Below are positions 61,823 through 64,000 of a DNA stretch of 64,000 nt, in pieces. The position numbers were made by a program, and so were the translations under genes. The notes below the pieces were generated by a model. That model searched no databases. It was not told where the DNA came from and saw only the letters and a list, made by a program, of their open reading frames with translations. Origin of the DNA: Pseudomaricurvus alcaniphilus (GTDB lineage Bacteria > Pseudomonadota > Gammaproteobacteria > Pseudomonadales > Cellvibrionaceae); assembly GCF_011440395.1 (NCBI RefSeq), contig NZ_JAAOIX010000004.1, forward strand, positions 186,001 through 250,000, in the 5' to 3' direction. Every line of letters starts with the position of its first letter. Positions within the stretch are counted from its first letter, which is position 1.

Positions 61823-64000
61823 TTAAAAGCTGTACTTCGCGGTCAAACCGTAATGGCGTGGTGCGCCTTCCAGACCCAGCTTGGTGCCACCACCAAACGC
61901 GGACAAACCAGAGCGAATAAAGTATTCATCAGTAATATTGTTGGCCCATAGTGCCAGCTCCCAGCTTTCGTCAGCCGAAAGGAAAGATACGCGAGTATTA
62001 ACCACGGTATAACCGTCGTCGTCCAGGCCGCCGGTTCCAATGACATTGTCAATCGTGTGATAGTAACCACTGTTGTAATTCACATTGGCGCTAAAGATCA
62101 GCGAGCCGTGATCACTCAGCTCAACCAGATACTGGCCCCCGAGTACCGCGATCAATTCCGCTGACCCCACCATGACGTTGCCGCCTGCATCAATCGCGGG
62201 AATTTTAGCAGCGGGATTTGCCGGCACCACAAAGTCCTTGTACTCGTTATCGAACAGCAGGGTCATGCCCGCTTGCACGGTAAAGCTATCGGTCACCAGA
62301 GCATCGAGCCCCACTTCAAATCCACTTACATCAGCCTCATCTCCGGACACGATAAACACCGCACCGCCGGTATCGGGCGAACCTACCGTCTGCGCTTGAA
62401 TTTGGGTGAAATCATACATAAACAGGGCAGCATTGAGCCGCACACTGCCACTTGCCAGTGTTGACTTGACGCCAATCTCGTAGGACGTCAACTCCTCAGC
62501 GTCATAGGGACCGGCCGAAACGTTGGCCGTAACCAGGCCACCGCTTTTAAAGCCTGTAGCGATGCTGCCGTACAACAAACCCCAATCAGTGTTGTAATCC
62601 AATACTGCGCGATAGGTCAGGGCATCGTCCTTGACATCTTGCTTGATACCGATACCCGATGGATCAATAAAATCGACAACTGGCGTTGCTTCGAAAATCT
62701 CGTCAGTATAGCGAGCACCCAAAGTCAGCGTCAGAGCATCCGTCAACGGGTAGTAGAGCTCTGCAAACAACGATTTAGCTTCAACCGACCAATCAACACG
62801 TGAACTTACCGGTGCAATAGGGCCAGTGGGCAAAAATTGAATGCCGACCAAATCTTCGTAGTCATTGCTCTCTTCCTGAAAGTAAGACATGCCAATCATC
62901 CAGTCCAGCCCTTCACCATCGACCACAGTCAACTGGAATTCCTGACTAAAGTCTTCTGAATTGGTCACACCTTCAAAACCGGCCAGCGGAATATTGGCCT
63001 CAAACAATTCAGTACTGGCATTTGACTTGACGCTGTTGGCCGCCGTCAGGGACATGAATTCCATGGTATCCAGTTCATAAGAGACTTTTAAGCTTGCACC
63101 GCCACTGGAATTGTAAGTGCGATCCGCATGGCCATAGGTTTCATGATCCCTGGTGCTGAACTGAAACGCAGCGGGCGGTACCAATCCACCGGTAAAAGCG
63201 GACATGGTAAAAGAAGCAGTAACCGGATCCAATTGCCTTAACCCTGAGGCGGCAGACCCGTCGTATTCGCTCTTATAGGCCGACACGATAAACTGTAATT
63301 CATCAGTGGGCTCATAGGTCAGCTTGCCATTGATGTAGTAGGAGTTCAGGTTATCCAGGTCGTCGCCTTTGACCTGGTCAAAATCAGACACGTCCAGGTT
63401 AGACGACGCCAGGTTCTTAGTAAAACCATCGCGCTTGGCAATGTAACCTGACATATTTGCAGCAACGCTCTCGGACATACCGCCGGAGACGAAAAAGCTG
63501 GCTCGTTTGTTGCCGTAATCCCCTACCGTCGCACTTACTTTACCCTCCAGTTCATCACCCGGGTTGGCGACTCGGGTACTGATCTTTACCGTCCCCCCGG
63601 TGGCGTTGCGACCGTATAAGGTTGCCTGTGGCCCTTTCAGGATTTCTACCTGGGCAATATTGTCCAGTTCCAATGCGGAAGAGCTGAGGCGCGGCAAATA
63701 GACCCCATCCATGTAGACGGCAACACTACTATTGGTCGACCCTGACTGGATAAACGAGCCGACACCACGAATAAATGGAAATACAAAGTTATTGCTGTCG
63801 TTGACCACAATACCGCTGTCGATCATTGCAATGTCTTTGAAACTGCTAACCCCGGCGGTTTCAAGCTGCTCCTGGGAGGCGGCAACCACAGCGATGGGCA
63901 CATCCTGGATACTCTCCGCGCGCCTCTGCGCGGTCACCACAACTTCCTCCAATGTTGCAGTTTGCCCAGCGGCCAGAGTGTCTCCAGCGGTCAAGGCAAG
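61823..64000 (-). CDS. TonB-dependent receptor (N-terminus beyond the window)
   Basis: At least 725 aa visible; the start codon and most of the signal peptide lie past position 64000. The TonB box region EEVVVTAQRR is followed by the plug (IRGVGSF, VEILKGPQATLYGRNATGGTVKI) and a barrel ending YGLTAKYSF with terminal Phe, so the 3' end is complete. There is no STN domain in the visible part. It is convergent with the P450 gene and probably imports its substrate. It is a third receptor of the same subfamily as those at 27439 and 37869. Confidence 0.93.
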   Translation of the reverse strand, partial: LALTAGDTLAAGQTATLEEVVVTAQRRAESIQDVPIAVVAASQEQLETAGVSSFKDIAMIDSGIVVNDSNNFVFPFIRGVGSFIQSGSTNSSVAVYMDGVYLPRLSSSALELDNIAQVEILKGPQATLYGRNATGGTVKISTRVANPGDELEGKVSATVGDYGNKRASFFVSGGMSESVAANMSGYIAKRDGFTKNLASSNLDVSDFDQVKGDDLDNLNSYYINGKLTYEPTDELQFIVSAYKSEYDGSAASGLRQLDPVTASFTMSAFTGGLVPPAAFQFSTRDHETYGHADRTYNSSGGASLKVSYELDTMEFMSLTAANSVKSNASTELFEANIPLAGFEGVTNSEDFSQEFQLTVVDGEGLDWMIGMSYFQEESNDYEDLVGIQFLPTGPIAPVSSRVDWSVEAKSLFAELYYPLTDALTLTLGARYTDEIFEATPVVDFIDPSGIGIKQDVKDDALTYRAVLDYNTDWGLLYGSIATGFKSGGLVTANVSAGPYDAEELTSYEIGVKSTLASGSVRLNAALFMYDFTQIQAQTVGSPDTGGAVFIVSGDEADVSGFEVGLDALVTDSFTVQAGMTLLFDNEYKDFVVPANPAAKIPAIDAGGNVMVGSAELIAVLGGQYLVELSDHGSLIFSANVNYNSGYYHTIDNVIGTGGLDDDGYTVVNTRVSFLSADESWELALWANNITDEYFIRSGLSAFGGGTKLGLEGAPRHYGLTAKYSF

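Overview
The window reads as chromosomal DNA of a Gram-negative gammaproteobacterium. AceE is of the homodimeric type, AceF has three lipoyl domains, and SlyX, TusA, PerM-type permease, M48 and M16 proteases, LpxH-like phosphoesterase, AccA, DnaE and NadA are all of gammaproteobacterial kind. The abundance of TonB-dependent receptors, a P450 and a CrtI/CrtC-like catabolic or modification locus suggests a marine Cellvibrionales-type bacterium (Spongiibacteraceae/Halieaceae-like). That placement is an inference from gene content, not a computed phylogeny. No rRNA, tRNA, CRISPR array, integrase or intact insertion sequence was seen.

Layout. 0-25 kb is ordinary core genome: xdhC-mocA for molybdenum-cofactor handling, a bidirectional terminator, aceE-aceF, an M16 protease, perM-tusA, an M48 protease, slyX with a serine hydrolase, an lpxH-like gene, a K+ channel-like protein, a zinc-ribbon protein coupled to Sui1/YciH, two small orphans, dnaE, accA and nadA.

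25.5-44.3 kb is an accessory locus and the most interesting part. A rightward arm (ECF sigma factor, FecR, TonB receptor with STN domain, CrtC/DUF7064-like protein, phosphotransferase) faces a leftward arm (membrane protein, orphan heme-copper oxidase subunits III and IV, DUF7064-like protein, TonB receptor, second membrane protein, second phosphotransferase, CrtI-like FAD oxidoreductase) and a TetR regulator. Four protein families occur twice. A 12-bp palindrome of form TAACGNNCGTTA recurs, perfect or nearly so, in front of several of these transcription units, including the sigma factor. At two promoters it sits between the predicted -35 and -10. I infer a TetR-governed system for uptake and conversion of a hydrophobic, possibly isoprenoid-like compound; the substrate cannot be read from the sequence.

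44.3-49.4 kb holds a glutamate/leucine-type dehydrogenase with an N-terminal response-regulator receiver domain, directly downstream of a YfiR-type hybrid histidine kinase carrying two receivers and an Hpt domain. The pair looks like a phosphorelay ending in a metabolic enzyme.

49.5-58.7 kb is a metal block: cytochrome c, a Met/His-rich periplasmic protein, copB and copA (with a long Met-Asp-His repeat), a GNAT protein, a DUF1624-type acyltransferase, then a rightward operon of a small periplasmic protein, HupE/UreJ, a membrane-anchored protein and a DUF4198 protein. 58.9-64 kb is a TetR-P450-TonB receptor module; the receptor runs off the right edge.

An unannotated repeat family was found by eye: one complete copy of about 300 bp with terminal inverted repeats at 14.7 kb, and two partial copies at 33.4 and 61.5 kb.
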